In this document: positions 33,409-42,470 of the stretch, in pieces | Numbering within the stretch: position 1 is the first letter of the stretch | Layout of the letters: each line of letters begins with the position of its first letter | The notes under the pieces: model-generated | Seen by the model: only the letters and a program-made list of their open reading frames with translations | Told to the model about the DNA's origin: nothing | Database searches by the model: none | Made by a program: the position numbers and the translations under genes | From: Deltaproteobacteria bacterium | GTDB taxonomy: Bacteria; Bdellovibrionota_C; UBA2361; SZUA-149; JADLFC01 | Direction of reading: 5' to 3' | DNA: 47,038 nucleotides | Assembly: GCA_020845775.1 (NCBI GenBank) | Contig: JADLFC010000128.1 | Location: 1 to 47,038 of the forward strand

Positions 33409-33415
33409 AAGAAAA

Positions 33416-33446
33416 AATATATTTCACCAGTGAGAGAATTTGTCAA
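33416..33446 (-). promoter_or_regulatory. Probable his promoter
   Basis: On the minus strand a perfect -35 TTGACA (33441-33446) and -10 TATATT (33416-33421) are 19 bp apart, slightly long. They lie just after the thiE stop (33464). Transcription would start near 33409-33410, one or two bases before the leader-peptide ATG, implying an almost leaderless transcript. Confidence 0.6.
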
Positions 33447-33463
33447 GCGAAAAAGCGCAGCGT

Positions 33464-34120
33464 TTATATTGTCCAATTGGCTACTAAATTACTGCATGCT
33501 TGAAATGGATTGCGGGCTAGTATGGCAGAAGAGATTGTTGCCACTCCGCTAGCACCAGCTTGGCGGCAGAGTTCGGCATTCTCGTTCGTTATCCCACCTA
33601 GTGCAAATACAGGGATTTTAACTTGTTTGCATGTAGCGGCGAGAGTCCTAAGACCGAGTGGAGGAGTGTAGCTCTGTTTAGACCGGGGAGAAAAAATAGG
33701 GCCAAGCAGGACGTAGTTTGCACCAGCCTTTGAGGCTTTAACTGCTTCTTCCTCTGAATGTGCAGAATAACCTATGTGTTTTTCAGTACCGATAAGCTTT
33801 CTCGCATCCTCAATGCCGATTGACCGAGCGCCAAGTTGAACGCCATCTGCTCCAACAATGCGCGTTAAATCTGCGCGTCTATTAATTATGAGTTTCGCAG
33901 AATGGCTATGGCAAATAGGCAAAAGTGTTCTCGCTAGCTCTATCACTTCTCTATCCGTAGCGGCAGTGTTGGGACTAACTTGTTCTCTCAATTGAACATA
34001 ACTAACTCTACCTTTTGCGCCACATAATGCCTCTTTAACATGTTCGATCAATTTGTTAGATAAGCGAAGAGCTGAGCCATCGGTAATTATATACAATGGT
34101 TTAGTAGGGGCGTCTTCCAT
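33464..34120 (-). CDS. thiE: Thiamine-phosphate synthase
   Basis: A 218-residue ThiE/TenI-type TIM barrel that joins the pyrimidine and thiazole halves of thiamine phosphate. It shows LYIITDG near the N-terminus, YVQLREQ (pyrophosphate-site Arg region), LIINRRADL, GADGVQLGARS, IGYSAHSEEEA and GANYVLLGPIFSPRSKQSYTPPLG, then FALGGITNENA. The GPIF...PLG loop with Tyr/Pro near the active site supports ThiE over TenI, but the second is possible. It is the last gene of the thi group, 39 nt after thiG. Confidence 0.88.
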   Translation of the reverse strand: MEDAPTKPLYIITDGSALRLSNKLIEHVKEALCGAKGRVSYVQLREQVSPNTAATDREVIELARTLLPICHSHSAKLIINRRADLTRIVGADGVQLGARSIGIEDARKLIGTEKHIGYSAHSEEEAVKASKAGANYVLLGPIFSPRSKQSYTPPLGLRTLAATCKQVKIPVFALGGITNENAELCRQAGASGVATISSAILARNPFQACSNLVANWTI

Positions 34121-34159
34121 GTATTATTTGCGCGCAATAGATAGAAAATGCCGTCGCAG

Positions 34160-34954
34160 TTAAATAATGCCCTCTAATGGACTCGATGCGGTCGCGTAGA
34201 GTTTTCTAGGTATGCGTCCTGCACAAAATGCCAAACGTCCAGCCTGAACGCCGAGTTTCATAGCAAGCGCCATTTGAACGGGATTTTTCGCACACGCAAT
34301 AGCAGTGTTTGTTAGTATCGCCGCCGCGCCCAATTCCATACAGCGCGTAGCATCTGAAGCAGTTCCTACTCCAGCATCTACTATTACGGGAACCGACGAC
34401 TGTTCAATTATTATGCGAAGGTTATAGGGATTTTGTAGTCCAAGGCCACTTCCAATAGGTGCTGCTAAAGGCATCACCGCTGCTGCGCCCGCATCCTCGC
34501 ATTTCTTTGCAGCCACCGGGTCGTCCGTGATGTATGGCATGCAGATAAAACCTTCATTGCTTAAAATTTTACAGGCTTCAATTGTTTTTTCATTGTCGGG
34601 GAACAACGTCTTTTCATCACCTATGACCTCTACCTTTACAAAATCGCCCACACCTGCCTCGCGAGCCAGACGAGCCGTGCGTAGGCAATCTTCAAGTGTG
34701 TAGCATCCAGCCGTATTAGGAAGAACTGTAAGGCCAGCGAGATCTCCAATGTAGTCGAGTAGAGATTCCCTATTGCGATCCGTAATGTTTACTCTGCGCA
34801 CAGCTACCGTTATCATTTCGCTGCCAGACGCAATTAAAGCTTCTCTGGTGGTCGCAAAGTCTGGATATTTCCCAGAGCCTATAATGAGACGCGATGAAAA
34901 GGTTCTATTGCCAATCGCATAAGTATCGCTCGCCGAAACGTCACTTGGTGTCAT
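34160..34954 (-). CDS. thiG: Thiazole synthase
   Basis: A 264-residue ThiG, which forms the thiazole of thiamine from deoxyxylulose phosphate, dehydroglycine or iminoacetate and ThiS-thiocarboxylate. Typical runs are [37 protein letters not shown] (with the Schiff-base Lys), [17 protein letters not shown] and [11 protein letters not shown]. No thiH or thiO source of the imine and no thiF are visible nearby. It follows thiS after a 63-nt gap. Confidence 0.93.
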   Translation of the reverse strand: MTPSDVSASDTYAIGNRTFSSRLIIGSGKYPDFATTREALIASGSEMITVAVRRVNITDRNRESLLDYIGDLAGLTVLPNTAGCYTLEDCLRTARLAREAGVGDFVKVEVIGDEKTLFPDNEKTIEACKILSNEGFICMPYITDDPVAAKKCEDAGAAAVMPLAAPIGSGLGLQNPYNLRIIIEQSSVPVIVDAGVGTASDATRCMELGAAAILTNTAIACAKNPVQMALAMKLGVQAGRLAFCAGRIPRKLYATASSPLEGII

Positions 34955-35017
34955 ACTGCTCTTGAAGTGATAGGGTGGATATCAAAAAAATTCGTCAATC
35001 TCGCAAACAACAAAAGA

Positions 35018-35248
35018 CTAGCCGCCTCCCACGAAATGGACGATTTCTACCTTATCGCCATCGCTTAGTTGAGTAGTTAAATACTTGTCCTTTGAAATAA
35101 TAGCAGAATTTATCTCGACGGCAATTCTAGCGCTTTTAACGGATAGCTCGTCGAGAAGTTCACTTATGGTTTGACTATTAACCTCGGCAATCTCGCCATT
35201 AAATCTAATTTTTCTCATGCTATTAACAACAAAACTGTGGTGTGGCAT
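35018..35248 (-). CDS. thiS: Sulfur carrier protein ThiS
   Basis: A ubiquitin-fold sulfur carrier of 76 residues, or 66 if the in-frame ATG at 35218 (MRKIRFNGE) is used; the shorter form is closer to the usual ThiS length and neither start has a convincing ribosome binding site. The C-terminus ends VHFVGGG, giving the terminal Gly-Gly needed for adenylation and thiocarboxylate formation. It starts 3 nt after the thioredoxin stop, so the two are cotranscribed. Confidence 0.88.
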   Translation of the reverse strand: MPHHSFVVNSMRKIRFNGEIAEVNSQTISELLDELSVKSARIAVEINSAIISKDKYLTTQLSDGDKVEIVHFVGGG

Positions 35249-35251
35249 TGT

Positions 35252-35578
35252 TCACAACAGCTTTTCTATTGCATTTACAATATCTTGCTTAGCAACAAAG
35301 CCCACAATTTGATCCTCCATGTTCCCGCCCTTAAATAAGACTAGGTTTGGAATACCGCGTACCTGGAAGTCTGATGGGGTTTGCGGATTTTCATCGACGT
35401 TCATTTTAACTACTTTTACCCGTCCATTGTATTCTTTCGCAATTTCATCAATAACGGGTGCAATACTTCTACACGGTGCACACCACGGCGCCCAAAAGTC
35501 CACCAAAACAGGAATATTGCATTCCAAAACCTCACCCTGAAAGTCTACATCACTTATTTCTGAAACGTGGTCACTCAT
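35252..35578 (-). CDS. trxA: Thioredoxin
   Basis: A 108-residue thioredoxin. The active site reads WCAPC (PVLVDFWAPWCAPCRSIAPVI) rather than the common WCGPC; the Gly-to-Ala change may shift redox behaviour. The cis-Pro is in VRGIPNLVLFKGG. There is no signal peptide, so it is cytoplasmic. Its tight join to thiS suggests expression with thiamine sulfur chemistry, but a general role is equally possible. Confidence 0.93.
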   Translation of the reverse strand: MSDHVSEISDVDFQGEVLECNIPVLVDFWAPWCAPCRSIAPVIDEIAKEYNGRVKVVKMNVDENPQTPSDFQVRGIPNLVLFKGGNMEDQIVGFVAKQDIVNAIEKLL

Positions 35579-35646
35579 AGTTGCCTCTTTTTGTATTAAT
35601 TCTATATATAGTAACTTTCTGTGTATCTCGCATAATTCTGCCAGGT

Positions 35647-38469
35647 TTAAAAGGCGTTGCCAATATTGAAATTAAGTCGCCCTAAGCGTTCGCCGAATTC
35701 TCGATTTAACACGAAGCCGTATTCAATGCCAAGAGCCCCGATAGGCGTTTTATACCGAAGTCCAATGCCCGGAGAATAGCGAAGTTCGCTTAAGGAAGCA
35801 TTATGCGCATCGAAATCGTTTGACTCCTTTATGACTGACTGCCCCGCATCGAAAAATGCCGTCCAGATTATGCTCTCAGTTATGCCAAATTGTAACTCCG
35901 TATTTAGGACTAAGCTAAGATCGCCTCCAGCTATGTTTCCATTCAGTCCACGTGGCCCAACTGAGTTAGGAGAAAAACCTCTTAGTGAGTTTCTCCCCCC
36001 TAGGAAAAGTCTATGACTGAGCGGAATGACATCAGTATCGCCAAAAGGCTCGAGATAATGAATGCGTGCGCTGTTGGCCCAAACGAGCCATTTCCGTAGC
36101 GGGTAGAAGATTGACTGGCTAAAAGAAACGCCCCAAAAACTCGCCTCCGAAAAAATCGCGTCGTGGCTGAGTTCAAATTGCAAAACGCTCTTTCCGCCAG
36201 AGGTGGGATTGTATAGGTCGTCGCGAAAATCTAAATCGAACTCAGTGTTGGCAACAGTGAAGATGGTATCTCCGACATCGCGCTCGCCGATAATGATGTC
36301 TTCTGGCACATCGGAGAGGTTCTCGTAATATGCAGTATATCCTAACTTATATTTTAAATGTTCGGACAATAGGTATCTAAGCTGCTGAGCAGCACCTAGT
36401 CTATCATAGCTAAAGGTATGGACGTGCTGAAAGGAAGCGAGAGCAAATAGTTCATTGTACAGTTCCAATTTGCGAGCCAAAAAGTATGGCACTGTAAATG
36501 TCGACCTTGCGCGTCCCGTGTCGAAAATTCGATGTCCACTCTTAAAATAAGCATCGAGCCCTACCCCTAGCGAGTTGCCAGTACCTGCAAAATTTCGCTG
36601 GCGTGCTTCGGTAATTACGTGAAGGCCATCCTCGCTGCTAAGCTCCCCACCGAACTCAAAGCTGCCTGTATCCCGCTCCCTAACGTCTACATACACGTCC
36701 TCGACTTGAGAGTCCAAAGCGTTGTCTAGTGGACCAATGGAAACAGTCCGAAAAAAACCCAATTGATAAAGAGCCTGTTCGGATTGCTGAACTTTTAAAG
36801 GTGACCAAAAGTCTCCACTGTCTACTTTTAGCTCGCGCCTAATGACATAGTCATGTGTGAACACATTGCCACGCGTTATGACTTTCCCAATTTTAATTCT
36901 CTCTCCTGGGTATATTTCGTAACGCGCAAAACCAGCGCTTTTGTCGACGAATAACTCGACCCGAACATTTGGATACCCGAGTTCAGCTATTGAGTTGCTT
37001 AAAATAGCGCGTTGGTTTTTTAAAACCTCGACATTTAGAGGACTCCCATGTTTGATGGGGACTCGAACAGTTAGCAAATTTAAGGCGTCATAGCTATCTT
37101 GCTTGGTGGCTAAATTTTTCCAAACTAGGTCTAAGGAGTTAATTAATTGCCTGGGGTTTTCCCTAATCTCAATGCTTAGCTGCAAACCCTTGTCGTTCTT
37201 TAGCTGCTCAATCTGGTGTAAAATCTCAACCTGGGTGAATCCCAGTTGTTGATAGAGCTTCTCGATTTCCTGTATGTCCGTGCTAAGATCGCTTTGCGTA
37301 ATAAACCCATGACGCCACCGCTTTAAGATGCCAAATCCAGCCGGCTTCACTTTCATTGCGTCAAGGATATCGCCTGTTGGAACCGAAAAATTTCCGGAAA
37401 CCTTTATATTTTCTAGCCTAACGAATGGCGACTCATGAATGATAATTTCAAACCGCCTTCTTTGCCCAATGTCTGGCAACCTCCGATAGCTAGCAGTGGT
37501 AAGAAAATATCCATGCTGCTGGTAAAAATGAACTATTCTCTTAGTTAAACTTGGTATTGCGCTATCCGTGAATGGCACTGCTCGAGTTTTCATCTGCAGG
37601 GGGGCCAGTAACTCCTCGGCAGTAAAACGCGTATTGCCTAAAAAAATAATAGATAGTGGATCTCCCACCGTCGCTTCCATGGTGACTTCGACATCTCGAG
37701 TCTCCTCATTCACCTTAATCTTGTCGACCTTAACGTATGCCTCGAGGTAACCTTCATTCCTCAATGCTTGCAATAATTCGTTGGTCAAAGTTGTGAGTTT
37801 TTCCGTTGATGCGACTGCGCCGCTGGCTTTTTTAAAAAACGCTTTCTTTAAGTCGGCAATATCATTGGGAAAAACTTCCTCGAGAACTATGTCTTGTATT
37901 CGTGACCGCCGTCCCTCATCAATGTGAAACGTTAGAGATACATAAGGCGAGATCCTACGCTGGACGATCTCCACTGCTACTGAAGTATCGAAGTGACCAG
38001 CATCGATATAGCCGCGCTGAAGTTTTTGCTTGGCCTTGCTAAGAAGAGCAATGTCGAGCTGTATGCCTGGGCGAAGCGCAGTCATCCTACGCAAGGCTTT
38101 TTCGTCCAGAGAAACGTTGCCGACGAATTCAATTCCAGAAATGATAAGAGCAGGGCTTAGCAAAAATTCCACTTCGACCCCATCTCTCGTTGCATAAATA
38201 ACGGCATCGACATGTTGAAAGATGTTTCGAGCATAAAGCTCGCCAATGGCTCTCTGTAGAACGGATGGTGACAAAATATCACCACGGCGAATGGACAGTG
38301 GAAGACTTAAGTCGTCATAATTTAGGTTAGTCCAATTTCTAAAAGATATTTTAGTAATTCTTGCATCCGTTGCTTCGCTTAAAGGCTCGAAAGTGGTTTG
38401 CGCAACAGTGTATGTATCAGCTAGAGCGAGAAAGACAAACAGCAGTAATAGAATATGGCGAATTGACAT
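35647..38469 (-). CDS. Omp85-family outer-membrane assembly protein (TamA/BamA-like)
   Basis: A 940-residue outer-membrane protein. A signal peptide occupies residues 1-23. Residues about 38-575 contain an estimated seven POTRA domains, judged by repeated ISGIEFVGN- / IKIGKVITRGN-like starts and E-x-x-Y-x-x-x-G-Y endings. The C-terminal beta-barrel carries the family motif LFLGGRNSLRGF (a variant of VRGF) and ends in Phe (NFNIGNAF). TamA proteins normally have three POTRAs and BamA five, so this one is long. Its 14-nt spacing behind the tamB-like gene supports a partner role with TamB; AGGTGA precedes the ATG. Confidence 0.9.
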   Translation of the reverse strand: MSIRHILLLLFVFLALADTYTVAQTTFEPLSEATDARITKISFRNWTNLNYDDLSLPLSIRRGDILSPSVLQRAIGELYARNIFQHVDAVIYATRDGVEVEFLLSPALIISGIEFVGNVSLDEKALRRMTALRPGIQLDIALLSKAKQKLQRGYIDAGHFDTSVAVEIVQRRISPYVSLTFHIDEGRRSRIQDIVLEEVFPNDIADLKKAFFKKASGAVASTEKLTTLTNELLQALRNEGYLEAYVKVDKIKVNEETRDVEVTMEATVGDPLSIIFLGNTRFTAEELLAPLQMKTRAVPFTDSAIPSLTKRIVHFYQQHGYFLTTASYRRLPDIGQRRRFEIIIHESPFVRLENIKVSGNFSVPTGDILDAMKVKPAGFGILKRWRHGFITQSDLSTDIQEIEKLYQQLGFTQVEILHQIEQLKNDKGLQLSIEIRENPRQLINSLDLVWKNLATKQDSYDALNLLTVRVPIKHGSPLNVEVLKNQRAILSNSIAELGYPNVRVELFVDKSAGFARYEIYPGERIKIGKVITRGNVFTHDYVIRRELKVDSGDFWSPLKVQQSEQALYQLGFFRTVSIGPLDNALDSQVEDVYVDVRERDTGSFEFGGELSSEDGLHVITEARQRNFAGTGNSLGVGLDAYFKSGHRIFDTGRARSTFTVPYFLARKLELYNELFALASFQHVHTFSYDRLGAAQQLRYLLSEHLKYKLGYTAYYENLSDVPEDIIIGERDVGDTIFTVANTEFDLDFRDDLYNPTSGGKSVLQFELSHDAIFSEASFWGVSFSQSIFYPLRKWLVWANSARIHYLEPFGDTDVIPLSHRLFLGGRNSLRGFSPNSVGPRGLNGNIAGGDLSLVLNTELQFGITESIIWTAFFDAGQSVIKESNDFDAHNASLSELRYSPGIGLRYKTPIGALGIEYGFVLNREFGERLGRLNFNIGNAF

Positions 38470-38483
38470 TTATCACCTAAAGC

Positions 38484-41400
38484 TCATTCTTCCGATGAAT
38501 CTGACAATTGCGGCGGAATGAAAGTTATGCCAGGAAACGTTCGCTTGTAAGTAACTCCACCAGAGAATTCTCCCGTTGCCGAGTCAGGAGAGGTAACTGC
38601 ACGTGACTTCCAGCCCGAAATAAGGCTTAGATATTCAGTTAGGCTATATTTAAGCTGTGCTGAATTGACTTGCTCGCGGCCAAGTTCGGTTTTTAATATT
38701 AGATCCAAATCGTCGACTACCGGGCGCGTGGCCGTGATTATAGGGACGAATTCGCCATTCTCGATAGAAGAGCGTGAATCGAGTTGAACTTCTCTAAGCC
38801 CAGTTAAGCCAGAAAGGCGATCTTGGAGGCTGAGATCGGATTTTGGATCTAGCAATTCGGCAAAACTAAGCTGAGAAGTTTTTGATTTTATCTGCAACAG
38901 TGAAAGTTCTTCTACGCGTCCACCAAAAGCTAGAAGTGAAACGATATCGCTTTCGCCTAAACCACTATCCGACGAAAATCTAATAGTGGGCGAACTGAGC
39001 GTCCCAGAAATTGCAAGTTGAACCTGATAATCCTCGCCGGTAGCACTGCTAACTTGAGTTTCGCCGATAATGTCTATATTGGGATCCATCGCGATCTGAT
39101 TTTTTGGAAAAACCATTTTTCCAGTAATGATTTCAAACTCGTTTGACCTAAATCCAAATTGCCCGTCAATGGTCTCGATTTGGCCGTCTAAACGCGGTTG
39201 TCGTGTTGTCCCACCGAGGTTGATATCTCCTCGCATTTCAGCGCGAGCAATGTTAGTTTCAACGAGCAACGCGTTATCGGCGCGGAGGTCGATATTTAAG
39301 GTCATTAAATCATCTGCTCCCTCAGTCACCGCAGTTATGGCGCTAGTACCTACATCAACGGGCGTAGCGCCAGCTATTTTGCTAGAAATCGCCTTAAGAA
39401 CATCTGCAAGATTTACGGTATCCTCGTACAATGCGTTATGAATGTCGAAATTTCCCGAAAGATGAGGTGGCCTCTGAGCACTCTGAGTTACGTGCAAAAT
39501 GCCCGTCCCATTAACTGTGAGCTTTTCTATCGGTTCTAGGAGTATATCGGAAAATTTAAAATGGAGGTCAGTTTCTCTGGTGCTGGCATCGAAAATATTC
39601 TGAATTCGACCGATGCCAAATACGTAACCTTGCCCAATGCGCGCAGTAAGCTCGTCAAGCAGGAGAGACTGTTTAGCAAAAATGGCTTTAGCATTTATTT
39701 TAGTCGCTCCTAAAAGTGAATTGCCTATCGGAAAGGACAGGGTAGCCCCCGCAAGTTCTAATGGGCCGCTAATAACCGGCGTATCAACTGGTCCGCTAAT
39801 GTTGAGACTTGTATTTAGGTTGCCGGCCAACTGCTCTAAGTCGGGCCAGAGGGCTGCAAAATGCGCTAAATTCCAGTTAGCGTGAATATTAGCATCCCAT
39901 CCCGTCCGATGATCGAGATAACCCGATATGGATATTTTGTTATTAGCCGCTAAAAGGTCAATATCGGCGAAGGTAAGTCGCCCGTTCTCAATTGCTGCTC
40001 TTAATGGCTTGTCATGCGTTATCTCATTGCCATCTAGGGCGAGATGAAACCTGCTAAGCAACAGTTCGCCTGTTCCCAGTAGAGGCGCATGGGTAGTACC
40101 TCTATATCGCAAGGAACCAGAAGCCACGCCCATAGTCAAAGGATTAAAATCATGGTTAGCGCTTGAGGAAGTATCCGATGCTATAAAAATGTAGAGTGGA
40201 AATTGTTCGAAATCAAGAGATAGCTCGAGTTTCGCCGCCTTTTGCGGCATTATTGGATATTGGATATTTAACAAAGCGGATTTGTTGAACAGATCCCCCT
40301 TGACCTTAAAAAGTATTGCGTTTCCCTCTATCTCGAGGTGAGATTTAGGAACTGGGATAACCGGGGACGTATTCGGCATCTGATCTAAATCTACAGAAAC
40401 GCTGTAATGCGGATCATGGTAAGTCCCACTGAGTGTAGCGGTAACGCTTGCCGAGCATGGATAGGAGGGAAGATATTTCTGCCAAAATGGCACGCTGCTA
40501 AGGTTAAAATTCCGCGTCGATAATTCAGCGCCAATTTCGCCCCCAATCGCGACGCTGCCGCTTCCTAGAACCTCGCCATGCTGCGAGCGAAAAATGGCAT
40601 TTTTAGCGAAAATGTTTTTGCCGCTAAACGACAAAGCGGTTTCAAAAAAGGAATCCTCGAGTCCAGAGAAGTCCGACAAGAAGAGGTTGCCAGCTCCCGA
40701 AAGGGATGGCACGGCTGGCTGATAACGCACATCTGAGAGCGTAGCTGATAGGAGGCTATTCTTTGTGCTTACTGCCGTAAGCGTTGCTAGTTGAGATTGG
40801 CTAAGCAAAGGGCTAAAGAAGGCTATAAGCTTTTCTAGCGGATAGCGCACAAAGGATATATTGGGAGCAAAAAACTCCCCAGTCTTAAGGCCGATAGAGA
40901 AAAAAGCCGTCAATTTTGAGTTTATCGCCGTCCTAAAGGTGGTAGCATCTGTAGTCGATGATTCTGGAGGCCTAGAGGAAGTTACGGGATCATCTTGAAT
41001 TTGTGGCATGGCTCCGCGTTCCGCTACCTCGATATTTAGCCTATCCTCGCGCGTATTAAAATTAGCAACTAGCAATGAACTAGCCATAATGTCGCTTTGT
41101 CGGATATTAGCAGTTAATGAGCCCGAAATGCTTGGCTCCTTTAGAGAGCCGCTTGCCTTAATAAGTGCGCTTGAGTCAAGCAAGGCGCTAGCTAGTGCCG
41201 AGGTTTTTGAAATGTGCTCCACCGTGGGTGAGGAGTCGAAAGGTTGTTCCGCAGTAGCGAGTTGGGCTGACATATCCAAGCATCTTTTTAGTAGTGGATT
41301 ATCTCGTCCCAATGCTAAACTAAGTTCAGCGGAAAAAGACATTAATTCGTCAAAGGTTAGCTCAACTGACCCACGCTCTGCCAAGTCTGCAATTTGAAGA

Positions 41401-42470
41401 TTTTCAAGCTTAATGCGATTCGAATCGATAAAGAAAACACTGCGCGCAAAATCCGGCAAACATTCCTTTCGTCTAATAGGGCCGAAAGGCCTAGCTAGTT
41501 TCAGTTCTATTGAACCAACTGCCTTGGGCTCAAGTAAAGGCCCGGATATTTTGGCGTTAGCAGAGATTGCCGCTTCGGAGTTATTAATGGAGTCGCCATA
41601 TCCTGGTATGAGATTGGAGAGATACTTGTGTGGAAGAAGAGTGCTCACGTCTAGAGCGTATTGATTGGCAATGCCGGCGTTAAAGTTTATTACTCCGCCA
41701 ATGCTAATGTAGTCGTTAGTAGGGCGGCTGCTTTGGTCTGAATACTTGCCTAAGCTCGCGCGACGAACTCGCAGAACTCCTTTGTTTAAACCAGCGTCGA
41801 GAATCGTTTCTCCAAATTTCGAGGCAGGCTGGTTGCGAGGCTCGAGCTCCAAAAACTTTGCCTTGGCTACGATTGCCGTATCTACTAATGAGTTTGAAAT
41901 TTCTAACATCTCAAGTGAGAGATCGCTCATAGCTATTCTTCCCCGTTTGCCGATAAGTTCCAAATGTGGGCCTATGCGCTTATCTGAAAAAACCACTAGA
42001 TCGCTTAAGGCAATTGACCACCCATCGGTTAAAAAGGAGTGCCATGTAGGTTGTCTCTTCTCATTACTGTTGGCTTCGCGACTGCGATGTGGCGTTACGA
42101 ATTTAATAGTGCGCCAAAAGCCACTATCTGGCCCCTTGCTAATAGCCTTAGCCTCCTCGAGCCTCAGGTGTCTAAGGGATACGGTTTTAGAGAGCAGTTT
42201 GGCTAGCTCTAATTCTACCGACACTTTTTTAGCGAAAAATCCTCGAGAGCGCTTTTCCTCTAGGTGGCGAATCCGAACGTTTTCTATAGTTCCGCGAAAT
42301 GGGAAAAAATGTATCCAAGGAGACTCGAATCTCACATTGCATCCCGTACCTTGAGAGAAAAGTTCCTTTAATCCTAAACCCAGTGCAGCATTTAGGCCTA
42401 ACTGAAGGCATGCGATGAGAATGACAACTATAAACACGAGGGAAATGAAACTTTTTCTGTTAGTGCTCAC
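38484..42470 (-). CDS. tamB: TamB-like inner-membrane/periplasmic bridge protein
   Basis: A 1328-residue protein anchored by one N-terminal transmembrane helix (about residues 8-29, FISLVFIVVILIACLQLGL), followed by a very long beta-rich periplasmic region and the C-terminal DUF490/TamB domain, with SGTLSSPTIRFSSDSGLGESDIVSLLAFGG near residue 1180. Such proteins span the periplasm and work with an Omp85 partner, and AsmA-like members are linked to lipid transport. The start is GTG, overlapping the lipBA stop by 4 nt, and the omp85 gene follows after 14 nt. Confidence 0.9.
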   Translation of the reverse strand: MSTNRKSFISLVFIVVILIACLQLGLNAALGLGLKELFSQGTGCNVRFESPWIHFFPFRGTIENVRIRHLEEKRSRGFFAKKVSVELELAKLLSKTVSLRHLRLEEAKAISKGPDSGFWRTIKFVTPHRSREANSNEKRQPTWHSFLTDGWSIALSDLVVFSDKRIGPHLELIGKRGRIAMSDLSLEMLEISNSLVDTAIVAKAKFLELEPRNQPASKFGETILDAGLNKGVLRVRRASLGKYSDQSSRPTNDYISIGGVINFNAGIANQYALDVSTLLPHKYLSNLIPGYGDSINNSEAAISANAKISGPLLEPKAVGSIELKLARPFGPIRRKECLPDFARSVFFIDSNRIKLENLQIADLAERGSVELTFDELMSFSAELSLALGRDNPLLKRCLDMSAQLATAEQPFDSSPTVEHISKTSALASALLDSSALIKASGSLKEPSISGSLTANIRQSDIMASSLLVANFNTREDRLNIEVAERGAMPQIQDDPVTSSRPPESSTTDATTFRTAINSKLTAFFSIGLKTGEFFAPNISFVRYPLEKLIAFFSPLLSQSQLATLTAVSTKNSLLSATLSDVRYQPAVPSLSGAGNLFLSDFSGLEDSFFETALSFSGKNIFAKNAIFRSQHGEVLGSGSVAIGGEIGAELSTRNFNLSSVPFWQKYLPSYPCSASVTATLSGTYHDPHYSVSVDLDQMPNTSPVIPVPKSHLEIEGNAILFKVKGDLFNKSALLNIQYPIMPQKAAKLELSLDFEQFPLYIFIASDTSSSANHDFNPLTMGVASGSLRYRGTTHAPLLGTGELLLSRFHLALDGNEITHDKPLRAAIENGRLTFADIDLLAANNKISISGYLDHRTGWDANIHANWNLAHFAALWPDLEQLAGNLNTSLNISGPVDTPVISGPLELAGATLSFPIGNSLLGATKINAKAIFAKQSLLLDELTARIGQGYVFGIGRIQNIFDASTRETDLHFKFSDILLEPIEKLTVNGTGILHVTQSAQRPPHLSGNFDIHNALYEDTVNLADVLKAISSKIAGATPVDVGTSAITAVTEGADDLMTLNIDLRADNALLVETNIARAEMRGDINLGGTTRQPRLDGQIETIDGQFGFRSNEFEIITGKMVFPKNQIAMDPNIDIIGETQVSSATGEDYQVQLAISGTLSSPTIRFSSDSGLGESDIVSLLAFGGRVEELSLLQIKSKTSQLSFAELLDPKSDLSLQDRLSGLTGLREVQLDSRSSIENGEFVPIITATRPVVDDLDLILKTELGREQVNSAQLKYSLTEYLSLISGWKSRAVTSPDSATGEFSGGVTYKRTFPGITFIPPQLSDSSEE

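Noticed and set aside
35579-35646. TPP riboswitch before the thioredoxin/thi genes.
   Set aside because: Neither this gap nor the thiS-thiG gap (34955-35017) shows the conserved thi-box core such as CTGAGA with the matching downstream element; too short for the full aptamer.
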